From assembly GCF_023151555.2 (NCBI RefSeq), contig NZ_CP100426.1:62001-126000 (forward strand): 64,000 bases of DNA. The letters are read 5' to 3'. How positions within the stretch are numbered: the stretch's first letter is position 1; every line of letters begins with the position of its first letter. The notes under the pieces were generated by a model that had not been told where the DNA came from, made no database searches, and saw only the letters and a list, made by a program, of their open reading frames with translations. The translations under genes were made by a program, and so were the position numbers. Below, one piece after another: positions 36,338 through 46,600 of this stretch. Origin of the DNA: Photobacterium sp. CCB-ST2H9 (GTDB taxonomy: Bacteria > Pseudomonadota > Gammaproteobacteria > Enterobacterales > Vibrionaceae).

Positions 36338-37070
36338 GGTAAATAGCCAACTTCAAAAGTAATAGAAACTGAAAGTTTTACGTTTGGATAGTCCTTTTCC
36401 AATCGCTTACTTAAAGTTTAATTTATTAGTAGATACTAAATTATAAGGCGGAAAAATTTGTCTTTTTGTTAATACCTTTCGTATTTAAAATTGTTCCATC
36501 ATTCTGCTACAGACGTTTTGTCGCTTTATGCAGTCCATTTTAAAATATCGAGGTTCATTTTCACGGAAACCCCTTGAATTGAGAATATTTTAAGCATAAC
36601 GGGCATACGAAACTAAGTGGATGATTTGTTTACTGGCTTAAGATCACAAAAGATATAATGATAATGGATTATCTGTTTGTTTTTATTGGTTTTATTTTGT
36701 GTTTTCTTTGTTTTTGACATTCCTCTGACAAAGTGAAAAGGCATTTTGTGTCTTAATTAAATCCTTGTTTTTGAAGAGGTAAAATATTATTGTGACTTTT
36801 GTTCCATATGTGAGAGCTTATATTTAATGTTAACAACTTGAGTGTTTTGGGAATAATTTCACATTAATTAAAAACCATAATTTCTTTATCAGTTTTGAAT
36901 GAGCTCATTTCCGGATGCGAAGTGGGTGTTAAATCGACAACAATCTCAGTCAAAATGAAAATATCCATAGTTAAATTAACTGAATTTCATGACGGCCCAA
37001 TTGAGCCCTTGAATTCATTATTTCATGCGTTTATCTTTCAGATGTTTTTAATTTAGTGAACGCGAACATT
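36338..37070. other. Long AT-rich divergent promoter region
   Basis: 733 bp between tagA (reverse) and the barrel protein gene (forward), strongly AT-rich, with runs such as TTTGTTTTTATTGG and no gene on either strand. It must hold the promoters of both operons. Its base composition makes it a likely target of H-NS-type silencing. No RNA gene, terminator or clear sigma-54 site was recognised. Confidence 0.5.
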
Positions 37071-37667
37071 ATGAATCGTCTTCAACATTCAGTCTGTTTA
37101 TTCATCGGTTTGATACTTTCTGCTCCGGCTTTATCCAAAGGCGAGCGTTTTGGTGTCACGGCTGCTTATTATGATTTCACTTCAAGTGCCGAAGAGGGCG
37201 AGTCAGGTGAAAACCAAAGTATGCGATGGGGGCTTGTGCATACCCGGCCCATTGATGATAACAGCGCACGCTGGCGCTGGTGGTTTGGCCTGAATTATCT
37301 CTCCGACAATATTCCTGCACCCCAGAATGGTATCTATCAGGAAGTGGACAATTATGAATTCAGGGTATTGCCTCAGTATGCGTTTCCCGTCACCAGCTGG
37401 TTAACGCCTTATATCGGGGCGGGTATCTCACTGGCATACAGTGAGTATTCAGAGCGCTGGTATGTCGATTCCGATGAGTTCAAATATGGCACCCAGCTGC
37501 AGGACAATAATGCCTTTGAGGCTGGGTTGTTGCTCAATGCAGGGACCGTCCTGAAAATTGGCAGTAATCCTGATGCACATTTGCAGTTGGTACCTCAGGC
37601 AACGCTGATCATTCCCGTCAATAATGGCTTGGGCGGCGTTGAATTTTCCTTATCGTTTCTTTTCTGA
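37071..37667 (+). CDS. Outer-membrane beta-barrel protein in T6SS operon
   Basis: A predicted secreted barrel of 198 residues. The frame opens with GTG at 37056, but the ATG at 37071 starts a good signal peptide (HSVCLFIGLILSAPALSKGE). The mature part alternates aromatic and polar residues in strands such as RWRWWFGLNYLSDN and LTPYIGAGISLAYSEYSER, and ends with a terminal Phe after VEFSLSFLF, the usual C-terminal signal for barrel insertion by BAM. The size fits an 8-strand barrel. It is not a core T6SS part; as first gene before tagH-tssJKL it may help anchor or guide the apparatus, which is inference. Confidence 0.72.
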   Translation: MNRLQHSVCLFIGLILSAPALSKGERFGVTAAYYDFTSSAEEGESGENQSMRWGLVHTRPIDDNSARWRWWFGLNYLSDNIPAPQNGIYQEVDNYEFRVLPQYAFPVTSWLTPYIGAGISLAYSEYSERWYVDSDEFKYGTQLQDNNAFEAGLLLNAGTVLKIGSNPDAHLQLVPQATLIIPVNNGLGGVEFSLSFLF

Positions 37668-37676
37668 TTTTTGCTT

Positions 37677-39038
37677 ATGACGCATAAAACGCTCATTCTC
37701 ACCGTGAACAGCGCCCCTGACGAGTATACAGGGGTCAAAAAAATGGAATTTGACAGTCTTGGGGGCAGCATCGGCCGCAGCGCTCAGTGCTTTTTCCATC
37801 TGGAAGATCATAACAAGTATCTGTCTGGTACTCATGCGCTCATTACCAGCTATAACGGTGAGTTCTACCTGAATGACATCAGTACCAACGGGACTTTCAT
37901 TAATGACAAGCGAGCCCTGAAAAATCAGCCTTCTGCGTTGCAGGAAGGGGACACGGTGTCATTGGGGCGTTATGAGCTGACGGTCAGCTTCGAGAATGAA
38001 ATCCAGCATATCAATCTGGCAGAAGACATTATGCCGGAGATGAAAAGCAGCGACCCCGTTGAATCACTGAATGTCGTCTTGCCGCCCAAAGCCGAAGAGT
38101 TTGCTGAAGGGACCGTAGAAGAGCTCTTTTTTCCGCCGGATGAAAAGGCTGACACCACCGAGCCCTTGTACCATCTTCAGGAAGAAGAAGATGAAGCGGA
38201 AGCGCTGATTGAAGATGAGATCCCAAAACCTGAAGTGGATTACACACCACCGCACCGGCAGATGCTGGATGACAGTGAAAGTATTCATTCCGAAATGGAC
38301 GTGCCGAACCTGATTCCGGAAGACTGGAATTTTGGTGGTGAACCGGTAGCGTCCGTGCCGAAACCGGTTCAGAGACCGGTACAGCGACCAGCACCACCTC
38401 AGCCTGAAATGCGTGCCGAGCGCATCCCGTCCCATCCGCCGAAACCTGAAAAACCAGCCCCGATTGCTGAGCCGGCTGCCCTGGGTTTACTGGCTCACAC
38501 TGAAATGTCGCCCCTCTCTGGCAGGCAGGCTGAATCTGCTTTTCTGGACGGGTTGGGGATGTCGACGGAGCAAAGACAGCTTTGCGATGAAAACTGGTAC
38601 CGGCAGATGGGATTATGTTTGCGGGGCTGTCTGGATGCGATGACATCCGAGCTGCGCCAGTCACTGGCACTGGCTGGTGAGGCCGATGAGTCTCAGGCCC
38701 ATTTGCTGGACAGCATGCTGTCGCTTTATCAGCAGTCCATTCTTGAACCGGTTGAACTTGTTGAGCATATCCATGAAGAGCTGGCCACGCATCGGGCTCG
38801 TCTGAACCAAGCCAGAAAATCGCTGTTCATGCAGCAACTGACGTCACTCTCCCCTGCAGCTTTCGAAGCAGAACAACAGGAAAAAGGCGGCGGCTGGCTG
38901 AAGAAGCAGCGTCTCTGGAGTGCGTATCAGGACCATTTTGCACAGCAGCAGTCGGATATGCAGTCTGAAACGCAAGAAAGCGCTGATGCGAATCTGGCAA
39001 CCAAGTACAGGGAATTATTACAGGGGCAAAATGCGTAA
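37677..39038 (+). CDS. tagH: T6SS-associated FHA-domain protein TagH
   Basis: 453 residues from the ATG at 37677. The N-terminal FHA domain has GGSIGRS (30-36), the Ser50-His53 pair and STNGTFIN (69-76), the phosphothreonine-binding signature. A long acidic and Pro-rich linker (about 115-270, with repeated PVQRP) leads to the C-terminal TagH/ImpI domain with GLGMSTEQRQLCDENWYRQM. In T6SS with a PpkA kinase, phospho-recognition by the FHA protein promotes assembly; the kinase here is encoded at 22283-24271. It overlaps tssJ by 8 bp. Confidence 0.9.
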   Translation: MTHKTLILTVNSAPDEYTGVKKMEFDSLGGSIGRSAQCFFHLEDHNKYLSGTHALITSYNGEFYLNDISTNGTFINDKRALKNQPSALQEGDTVSLGRYELTVSFENEIQHINLAEDIMPEMKSSDPVESLNVVLPPKAEEFAEGTVEELFFPPDEKADTTEPLYHLQEEEDEAEALIEDEIPKPEVDYTPPHRQMLDDSESIHSEMDVPNLIPEDWNFGGEPVASVPKPVQRPVQRPAPPQPEMRAERIPSHPPKPEKPAPIAEPAALGLLAHTEMSPLSGRQAESAFLDGLGMSTEQRQLCDENWYRQMGLCLRGCLDAMTSELRQSLALAGEADESQAHLLDSMLSLYQQSILEPVELVEHIHEELATHRARLNQARKSLFMQQLTSLSPAAFEAEQQEKGGGWLKKQRLWSAYQDHFAQQQSDMQSETQESADANLATKYRELLQGQNA

Positions 39039-39534
39039 TTTATTGTTGGGTTTAATGGTTGCACTGTCTTTGTCTGGTTGTGCAGTGTGGGAACAGTTTA
39101 AAGATACTGCCGGATTGATTCCGGAAACGGCTGAAATTGAAGTGCACATCACAACGGACAAGAGTCTGAATGTCCGGCCGAACGGATCATCGTCACCGGC
39201 TATCTTGCGGATTTATGAACTGTCTTCGCCGGTGCTGTTTCGTAGCCTGGATTTCTTTTCGCTGTTTGAGAATGACAAATCTGCGCTGGGTGATGAATAC
39301 ATCAAACGCTACGAATACCAGTTAGAACCGGGACAGGAACTGACCGAATTTCTGAAACTTCAGCCGGAAACGCGTGCGGTCGGATTTGCGGTCGCATTCC
39401 GGGATATCAACGGCACCAGCTGGCGCACCATTCACACGATAGAAGAGCGTAAAAGCTATTTTCTGGACGTGAATCTGGTGAATAACGTGTTGTCGGTAGA
39501 ACGCACCAAAGGTGTAGAACAGATTTATTTCTAA
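39031..39534 (+). CDS. tssJ: T6SS outer-membrane lipoprotein TssJ
   Basis: 167 residues. The lipobox LSLSGC near residue 17 gives an outer-membrane lipoprotein. The frame extends upstream inside tagH to 38920, but MRNLLLGLMVALSLSGC with CAGGGG upstream is the real start. The mature domain is the transthyretin-like TssJ fold, with PAILRIYELSSPVLFRSLDF near residue 53-72. It binds the periplasmic end of TssM. Confidence 0.93.
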   Translation: MRNLLLGLMVALSLSGCAVWEQFKDTAGLIPETAEIEVHITTDKSLNVRPNGSSSPAILRIYELSSPVLFRSLDFFSLFENDKSALGDEYIKRYEYQLEPGQELTEFLKLQPETRAVGFAVAFRDINGTSWRTIHTIEERKSYFLDVNLVNNVLSVERTKGVEQIYF

Positions 39535-39544
39535 GGAAGTTATT

Positions 39545-40870
39545 ATGTCATTGTATAACCCTGTGGTCTGGCAAGACGGCATGTTTATGAAACCGCAGCA
39601 CTTCCAGCAACTGGACCGGTTTCATTCCCAGCAGATGAGTTTGTGTACGGCGTTGAGTTCACCGCTGAGCTGGGGCATCAGCCGGCTGGAGATCAACCAC
39701 GAACTGCTGAAAATGGGCAAAATTGGTGTAACGGTTGCAGAGGGGATTCTGCAGGACCGTACGCCGTTTGCGTTACCGGCGGAAGCGCCTGCTCCGTCAA
39801 TGCTTGAAGTGGACTCGTCGACTGTCGATAAAGTTGTGTATCTGTGCTGCCCGCTGCCTTCTGAACAGGGCGAACTCTATACCAATGCCGGCGATGGTGC
39901 ACGTTATTGCCTTCAGGAACAGCAGGTCGTGGACTGCCTGTATGACAGTGAAGACACCACCACGATTCATGTCGGCAGTCTGAATTTCCGTCTGATGTTG
40001 GAGAGCGACGATCGCTCGGCATACACGTCAATTGCAATCCTGAAAATCTCTGAAGTGAAAAGTGACGGGACAGTCGTTCTGGATGATAAGTTTATCCCGA
40101 CTTGTCTGGATATCCGTGCCTCAGCAGTACTGACTAAATTTGTGACTGAATTTGCATCACTGCTGAAGCACCGTGCTGAATCCATTGTGGCACGCCTGGG
40201 TGTGGTTGATCAGCAGGGCGTTTCTTCTGTTGCTGACTTTATGCTGCTGCAGGCGGTGAATAAATTAGAGCCGCTGTTCTGGCATATCGGCAGTCTGGAA
40301 GGTGTTCATCCTGAAGCGCTGTATCGTGTATTGCTGCAGGCAGAAGGTGATTTGGCAACACTGTGCTCATCCTTACGTCGTCCTGAAGCCTATCTGCCTT
40401 ATAACCACGGTGATCTGACCGAATGTATGTGGTCGCTGATCAGCCGGAACCGCAGCAGCCTGACCGTGATGTCTGAGCAGCGTGCCATTCCGCTGGTGCT
40501 GAAAGAGCAGGGCTATGGCGTTCGGGTGGCCAATATCGCCGATCGCGATATCATTGAAACCACCACCTTTATTCTGGCCGTGAAGGCAGACGTCACGCTG
40601 GATGTCCTGCATACACGCTTTGTTTCTCAGGTGAAAGTGGGCAGCCTGGAAAATATCCGTGATCTGGTGAACTTCCAGCTGCCGGGCATTGCAATTAAGC
40701 CAATGCCGGTTGTGCCGCGACAGCTGCCTTATCATGCCGGCTTTACTTACTTCGAACTGGACAAGGCATCTGAAGAATGGAAAGCGCTGTCTTCTTCTTC
40801 AGGTATTGCGATGCATGTTTCGGGAGATTTCCCGAACCTGGAACTGCAGTTGTGGGCGGTTAGATTATGA
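39545..40870 (+). CDS. tssK: T6SS baseplate-membrane linker TssK
   Basis: 441 residues, the normal length. The N-terminus VVWQDGMFMKPQHFQQLDRF is diagnostic of TssK. It connects the TssEFG wedges to TssL and TssM. Ten bp follow tssJ, and its stop overlaps tssL by ATGA. Confidence 0.96.
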   Translation: MSLYNPVVWQDGMFMKPQHFQQLDRFHSQQMSLCTALSSPLSWGISRLEINHELLKMGKIGVTVAEGILQDRTPFALPAEAPAPSMLEVDSSTVDKVVYLCCPLPSEQGELYTNAGDGARYCLQEQQVVDCLYDSEDTTTIHVGSLNFRLMLESDDRSAYTSIAILKISEVKSDGTVVLDDKFIPTCLDIRASAVLTKFVTEFASLLKHRAESIVARLGVVDQQGVSSVADFMLLQAVNKLEPLFWHIGSLEGVHPEALYRVLLQAEGDLATLCSSLRRPEAYLPYNHGDLTECMWSLISRNRSSLTVMSEQRAIPLVLKEQGYGVRVANIADRDIIETTTFILAVKADVTLDVLHTRFVSQVKVGSLENIRDLVNFQLPGIAIKPMPVVPRQLPYHAGFTYFELDKASEEWKALSSSSGIAMHVSGDFPNLELQLWAVRL

Positions 40871-41649
40871 GTCCGGCAGACGATGATGTAACGGTCGTAT
40901 TATTTCAGTCGGAGCCGGGCAAACCGATGGAGGTCATGCCCGCTCCGGAAGTTCCGCGAAATATTGCGGTGAAACAGCTGGAAATCAAGAAACTTGGTAT
41001 TAACCAGCTGGTGGATGAATTCACCTGGGTGCTGGCTTGCCTGACCTGCATCCCATCAATTCCCTGGCTGGATGACCCGACAGCTTTGCGGGAGCAAATC
41101 AGCCGTGAAATTCAGGACGCGGAAAAACGCCTCCTGCTGGCGAACACGGATCGCGCTTCATTGCTGGTGATGCGCTACTGCGTATGCTCGGCTGTGGATG
41201 AGGCCGTATACAGCCAGGAGTGGGGCGAGAAAAGTAACTGGAGCACGCACAGCCTGCTGGCTGAATTTCATAATGAAACGTCGGGCGGCGATAAGTTTTA
41301 CACCATCCTGGACAGACTGCGTCAGGATCCGAAACGTTACCGGCATCTGATTGAGTTTTTGTATTTTCTGCTGCAGGTTGGTTTTAAAGGCAAGTTTGGT
41401 CGTGTCGAACGAGGCAATGAAAAAATTGCCGATATTGCTGATACGGTTTACCGGCTGATTAAAGAAGATCGACTGGTTGATCAGGAAAAGCTGCAGTTAG
41501 TGAATATGAAGGCGGCCTCCATCAGCCGACCGCTACGGCGAGTGATTCCCCCCAAACTGATTGTCGGGCTGACCGTCACTTTACTGGCAGCGATGTATGC
41601 CGCAACGTACTGGGTGATTGACTTTAAGTTTAATCAAATCCTGAGTTAA
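40867..41649 (+). CDS. tssL: T6SS membrane-complex protein TssL (DotU)
   Basis: 260 residues. The DotU domain shows RYCVCSAVDEAVYSQEWG and LLAEFHNETSGGDKFYTILD, then a single C-terminal membrane helix (PKLIVGLTVTLLAAMYAATY) and a short tail. There is no C-terminal OmpA/peptidoglycan-binding domain, so anchoring to the wall must come from elsewhere. A terminator follows 34 nt downstream. Confidence 0.95.
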   Translation: MSPADDDVTVVLFQSEPGKPMEVMPAPEVPRNIAVKQLEIKKLGINQLVDEFTWVLACLTCIPSIPWLDDPTALREQISREIQDAEKRLLLANTDRASLLVMRYCVCSAVDEAVYSQEWGEKSNWSTHSLLAEFHNETSGGDKFYTILDRLRQDPKRYRHLIEFLYFLLQVGFKGKFGRVERGNEKIADIADTVYRLIKEDRLVDQEKLQLVNMKAASISRPLRRVIPPKLIVGLTVTLLAAMYAATYWVIDFKFNQILS

Positions 41650-41683
41650 ACCGATTCATTGATGTTCAGAAGACTGCTTGTTG

Positions 41684-41709
41684 AAGCGCGACTTGTTCGC
41701 GCTTTTTGT
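41684..41709 (+). terminator. Terminator after tssL
   Basis: AAGCGCG-ACTTGTT-CGCGCTT followed by TTTGTTTTT. It ends the barrel-tagH-tssJKL operon. Confidence 0.85.
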
Positions 41710-41793
41710 TTTTATAAATAATTGATTTTATTCATTTTATTTGGGTTTTGGTCGCATCTAACCATGGTCTGATCTTCTAAAGAATCTTGAAAC

Positions 41794-43200
41794 ATGGAAA
41801 GCAAAATGATCGAACATGTACACACGAAAAAGTCCGTCGCCAAAATCGTTGGGGGTGTTCTCTGTCTGGCTGTCATTGCGGGCATGGTTAATAGTTCCAT
41901 TTTAATGACGGATGCGGGCTATACCTATGTTCATCAGAACAACCTGACGGGTGAGCTGGATGTTTTTACCACCCCGGGTATTCATTTCAGAACGCCGTTT
42001 CTTTCTAAAATCACCATGTATGATCAGGTCATTACGGTCTCATATGGTAATAATCTAGGTGAAGATTCCCGGCAGAGCTTACCTCCGGTACGTGCAAGTT
42101 TTGCGGACACCTATGTCGGAATGATTCCTGTGACATTCAGGTTCAAACTGTCGCAGAATCCGGAAGCGATCAAGAAAATGCACCGTGAATTCAGAAACAA
42201 CACCAATCTGATTGATGCACTGCTGGTCAAAAACGCAAGAAACGTGACCGTGATTACGGCGACACAGTACACGGGCGAGGAATTTTTTCAGGGCGGTCTG
42301 AACCAGTTTAAAACGCAACTGGATGATCAGCTCAGAAACGGCATTTATATGACGGAACGACGTAAAGTCGAAGTTGAAGAGACTGATCTGGCACCGGTAG
42401 GTGCGAGTCAGAGTAATGCAAATCAGCTTCAGCGCACAAAACAACTGGTCTGGAAAACGATCCCGGTTCTGGATGAGAAAGGCGTTCCGCGTCGTCAGGA
42501 AAACCCGCTGCAGCAATATGGGATTGCGGTTACGCAAATCACGATTGGAGATCCGAAACCGGAAGAGCAGTTAGAGAAACTTCTGGCGGATAAAAAGCGT
42601 CTGGTGGCGGAGCGCATTCGTGCCATTCAGGAGCAGGAAACCTCCAAAGCGCTGTCTGATACAGAGCAGCTGAAAAAAGAGATTCAGCGGACACGCGCAG
42701 TTCAGGATGCAGTGCGTAACAAAGAGTTAGTGACAATTTCTCAGCAGAAAGAACTGGAAATTGCGAAGGGGGCCGCTGACCGGAAAATTCTGGATGTTCA
42801 GAAGAAAAAGGAATTAGCCGAAGTCGAAAAACAGAAAGAACTGGCGATCGCGAAAGCGAACCTGGAAATTCAAAAAGCCAATGCTCTTGCTGCAGAGTAT
42901 GAAGCGAAAGCAATCCTTGCGAAAGGCCGTGCGGAAGCTGAAGTCTTGCAAGCGAAGTATGATGCACTGGGCGCCAATAAAGCTGTTTATCTGGCGGAAT
43001 TGAACAGGGACGTATCGACCGCTCTGTATCAAAACCTGAAGAACTATAAAATTGAAATGCCAAAAAACTACTTTGGCGGAAATGACAGCGGTAAGCTGAC
43101 GACCAATCTGGATATCATCACCGGACTGGGTGCGCTGGGTATTTTAGATAAATCTGAACAATATGCGGACGGTGAAAGGAAAGAGAAGAAAAAACCTTGA
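41794..43200 (+). CDS. SPFH/prohibitin-like membrane protein
   Basis: 468 residues. A single N-terminal membrane helix (about 16-36) leads to an SPFH/band-7 domain (MTDAGYTYVHQNNLTGELDV, then FTTPGIHFRTPFLSK) and a long Lys/Glu/Ala coiled coil (about 264-400). The short C-terminal end is charged. SPFH proteins form large cage-like assemblies in membranes that organise or protect other complexes, often with proteases. It is a separate transcription unit flanked by terminators, inside the T6SS region between tssL and the giant lipoprotein gene. A direct T6SS role is only inferred from place. ATG at 41806 is an alternative start. Confidence 0.85.
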   Translation: MESKMIEHVHTKKSVAKIVGGVLCLAVIAGMVNSSILMTDAGYTYVHQNNLTGELDVFTTPGIHFRTPFLSKITMYDQVITVSYGNNLGEDSRQSLPPVRASFADTYVGMIPVTFRFKLSQNPEAIKKMHREFRNNTNLIDALLVKNARNVTVITATQYTGEEFFQGGLNQFKTQLDDQLRNGIYMTERRKVEVEETDLAPVGASQSNANQLQRTKQLVWKTIPVLDEKGVPRRQENPLQQYGIAVTQITIGDPKPEEQLEKLLADKKRLVAERIRAIQEQETSKALSDTEQLKKEIQRTRAVQDAVRNKELVTISQQKELEIAKGAADRKILDVQKKKELAEVEKQKELAIAKANLEIQKANALAAEYEAKAILAKGRAEAEVLQAKYDALGANKAVYLAELNRDVSTALYQNLKNYKIEMPKNYFGGNDSGKLTTNLDIITGLGALGILDKSEQYADGERKEKKKP

Positions 43201-43670
43201 TGGTTTGAATCACAACTTTAACTTTCGCTAAAATTCAGGGCACGACGAACAGGGTTCATTTCTGTTTAGTCGTGCTTTTTTATTTTCAGCCAAAGAACCA
43301 TCCTTGTTTTTGTGAATCAATATCACACATGCATATCTGGCCGGAATGAAATCAGGCAAACTCAAACAGATTGATTTCGCTTAATGGACATTGCACTTTG
43401 CGTTGTAGTTTTACCTAAATTAGGGAGTATTACTGTCGCTTGGTTGCATGTCACAAAAATTAGATTTATACGTTACTTTTTCGTGAAATCCATCTGAGGA
43501 AAAGCGTCATTTTGGCCTTTTCAGGTTCAGGTCTGGCTGTTTTTATGAATGAAATACCTGTCATTATGACAGTTGATCCAGTGAAAGTGAAAGTATAACT
43601 TGTTGTTTTTACTGGATTGTCTTGTTTTCTGGAGTGAATATAATGTCAGGTTATTGACCTATAATTCAGT
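43201..43670. other. Gap upstream of the giant lipoprotein gene
   Basis: 470 bp with a terminator at its left end and otherwise AT-rich sequence that should hold the giant gene's promoter. The frame at 43600-43827 is an out-of-frame shadow of the giant gene's start. No RNA gene was recognised. Confidence 0.45.
43240..43282 (+). terminator. Terminator after the SPFH gene
   Basis: GCACGAC-GAACAG pairs with CTGTTT-A-GTCGTGC and is followed by TTTTTTATTTT. Confidence 0.82.
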
Positions 43671-46600
43671 GTGGCTATTGTGTTTAGACGAATCACTCTA
43701 TTTCTGCTTATTGTATTTCTCTCTGCGTGTGGCGAAGAAAAAACCTATCCGGAATATCCGAAAGATCGCCAGCAGGGCATTATCAGTGGTGTGGTGTTTG
43801 ATGCTGCGGTATCGAATGCCAAGGTGAGCGTCTATGAATTTAACAATGGCAAACTGGGCCGTTTATTAGCGGCCACGAATACCAATCCGGATGGTCGCTT
43901 TTCAATTGCTCTGACCTCCAGTTCAGCGCCTCTGTATATTGAAGCTGCAGGTGGCGGCTATTTAGATCCCCATTCAAAAAATGTGGTTGTTGTGAATGAC
44001 CGGGGTCCGCTGAAATTTCGTGCGTATGTCAACTTTGTTGAAGGACAAAGCCGAAATGTCATGCTGACACCTTTAACGAACATTGCCGCAGGTCTGGCTG
44101 AATATAATATTCAGCGTTTAGGTCAGCAGACTGCAGCAGCAATTGATTCGGCAAACGCAGCGGTCAACAGCCAGTATGGATTTGATGTCTTTTCTGTGGA
44201 GCCTCTGGACATCTCGATGGGGAATTGGAGTGCGACGGCCACGCAAGGGCATCAGTATGGTGCTTTTTTGCTGGCTTACTCTTCTCTGGCTTATGAGATG
44301 CTGCAGAAATCGGGCGGCAGTGACAGTGAAAAGGTCATTTATACCTCCTTTAATCTGGCAGATTTACAGTATCGCGACATCAGAGCAACCGGTCAGTTGG
44401 ATGGCTGGTCTTTAGATGAGATTTCTGCACTGCCGACGGCGCTGTCTTTCGGTCTGCAGCGACTGACCGTCGATTACTATACCAACACTTTGGCACAGCA
44501 CTTACTCCGTGTTGTGAACAATACGGACCTGAACGTCTCGGGTACCCCTTCCAGTGATTACAGCCTGCTGGTCAACCGCCTGAACAATGCTTCGGGTGGT
44601 ATTTATGCGCCGCGTGCGCCTGTCTCTATTGATGATGATGCACCGGAAGTGGCTCGCTTTGGCAATGAAGTGCTGTCCGGCGCTGGTCTGGTTTCTGTGA
44701 AGGTGACTGATTTCATCGGGATTGAGTATGCAGAAGTCTTCTTACAGACCAAAACGGCAGAAAACGGCTGGGGAGAGCCTGAGAATTGTAAGACGGGTGT
44801 GTCTGCATTGTGCAGTGTGGAATCGGAAGCGATCGAGAGCGGTGTGCGTGAAACGCTGGTAGTGATAAAAGTCAACACGCGGGAAATCGATAAATTGTCG
44901 GCGGAACCGGTTGAAGCCCGTCTGGTCCTGAAAGTGGCGGATGTTCTGGGAAATGCCAATGACGCACAGTACGTGCCATTCAAATGGGACAATATTGCTC
45001 CGGTGATTCATGTAACTTCTCCGGCGACGTTTAACCCGGTCAACAAGGCATTCTATACCCTGACCGGAACCATCAAAGATGCAGGTTCAGTGATTTCAAG
45101 CGCGACGATCGCTGTGAATGCCGGTGCGCCGGAAGTGTTGAACTGCACGATGCAAAAAGATCCGGACACTCAGGAAGATGTTTGTGCATTTACGCAAAAC
45201 TTCGACCGGGGGTTGTTCATTGGCGGACAGACCACTTTCTTCCTCACCGCAACGGATGGGAATGGGAATAAAAGTCAGGAACAGCACCTGATTTTGTCGG
45301 ATACGACAGCACCCACGCAAAGCGTCGCGTTTCCTGAAGTCGCAATGAAGTTCTTCGACGCAGATACCGGCGAGTATCAGGACAACCTGACGCAAGAATA
45401 TTTCCAGGATCTGTACGGAAAACAGTACCTGAACCTGAATTATGCATATGCCCAGCAAGGGCTGAAAGGTGTCCATCCGGAAGTCGATTTTGCAGACTTT
45501 ACGACGCTGGTCCTGGATCAGAATCAGATTCCCTATCTGACGCTGAGTGTTTCTGACGCAACAGGCAACTCAGAAGTGACCAGTTCTTCGGCTGAAGAAC
45601 TGAATGTCATCGTGACTTATGAAGCCGGTAAGATTGGCGAGTCGGCGAAAATCACCCGAACGGTGAAAAGCAGCCTGAACCAGATTCCGCATGAAGTTTA
45701 CCCGGCACCAGACGCTGACGGGCGTATCAGTGAAGCTCACTATTTTATTCCGTTCGTCAAAGAAATTTTTGGGGCAGATTTTGCCCGGGTTGATGAAGGC
45801 TATGCGCAAACCATCACCATTGTTACAGAAGACGGGTCTGGCAATACCTCAGTCCCTTATAAATTCCAGTTTAAATCAACCTTCAATCTGCCTACGATCA
45901 AGGTGACGTCACCGTATATTAACGCAAATGCGGTCGTCGAACGTTTAAATGGTTCCGGTCAGTGGGCGTCCGTTGCGTCGTGCACCATGCTGGCTGAACC
46001 CGCGAAATCAGGCGGCGGTACACTGAAAGATACGGCCAGTTGCCAGATGCACTCACAGTTTTCAGGTGAAATTCACCGGGTCACGGTGACAGGCAAAGCT
46101 GATTTCTACAAATGGAACAAGAAGTCGTTGACTCAATTGGATCTGACAGTTGATCATGGTTTGCGCAGTTATGGCATTGTTGGCGGCGAGTCTGGTGACC
46201 GTGAATTTATCGTCACGGAGCTGTCGGTCTTCCAGTCCGGATTCTTTGATTACCTGTTTGATAAATCAAATAAAACACAAGGGACTGCTCAGGGTATTCT
46301 CTCTGATGTGAATGCTATGTTTGGTGAGCAGACCAGTCAGTTCTTTGGCTTCAACCCAACGACTACCTATTACGCGAATAATGATGAGTTGCTGACGATT
46401 CCAAACCCGCCGTCCAATAAATATCTGTACCGTTTCCTGCTGGAAGCCATGGGTGATATTGCCAACGCGAGTGCGGTTCAGAACAGCACGGATCTGGCAA
46501 AACTGTATTACACCGATATCGTCGGAGACGGGAAACCGGATGGGAAGAATGCTGCCGGTCAGCAGCTGTATTTTGCCAATGACCCATTGGGCGAAAATTA

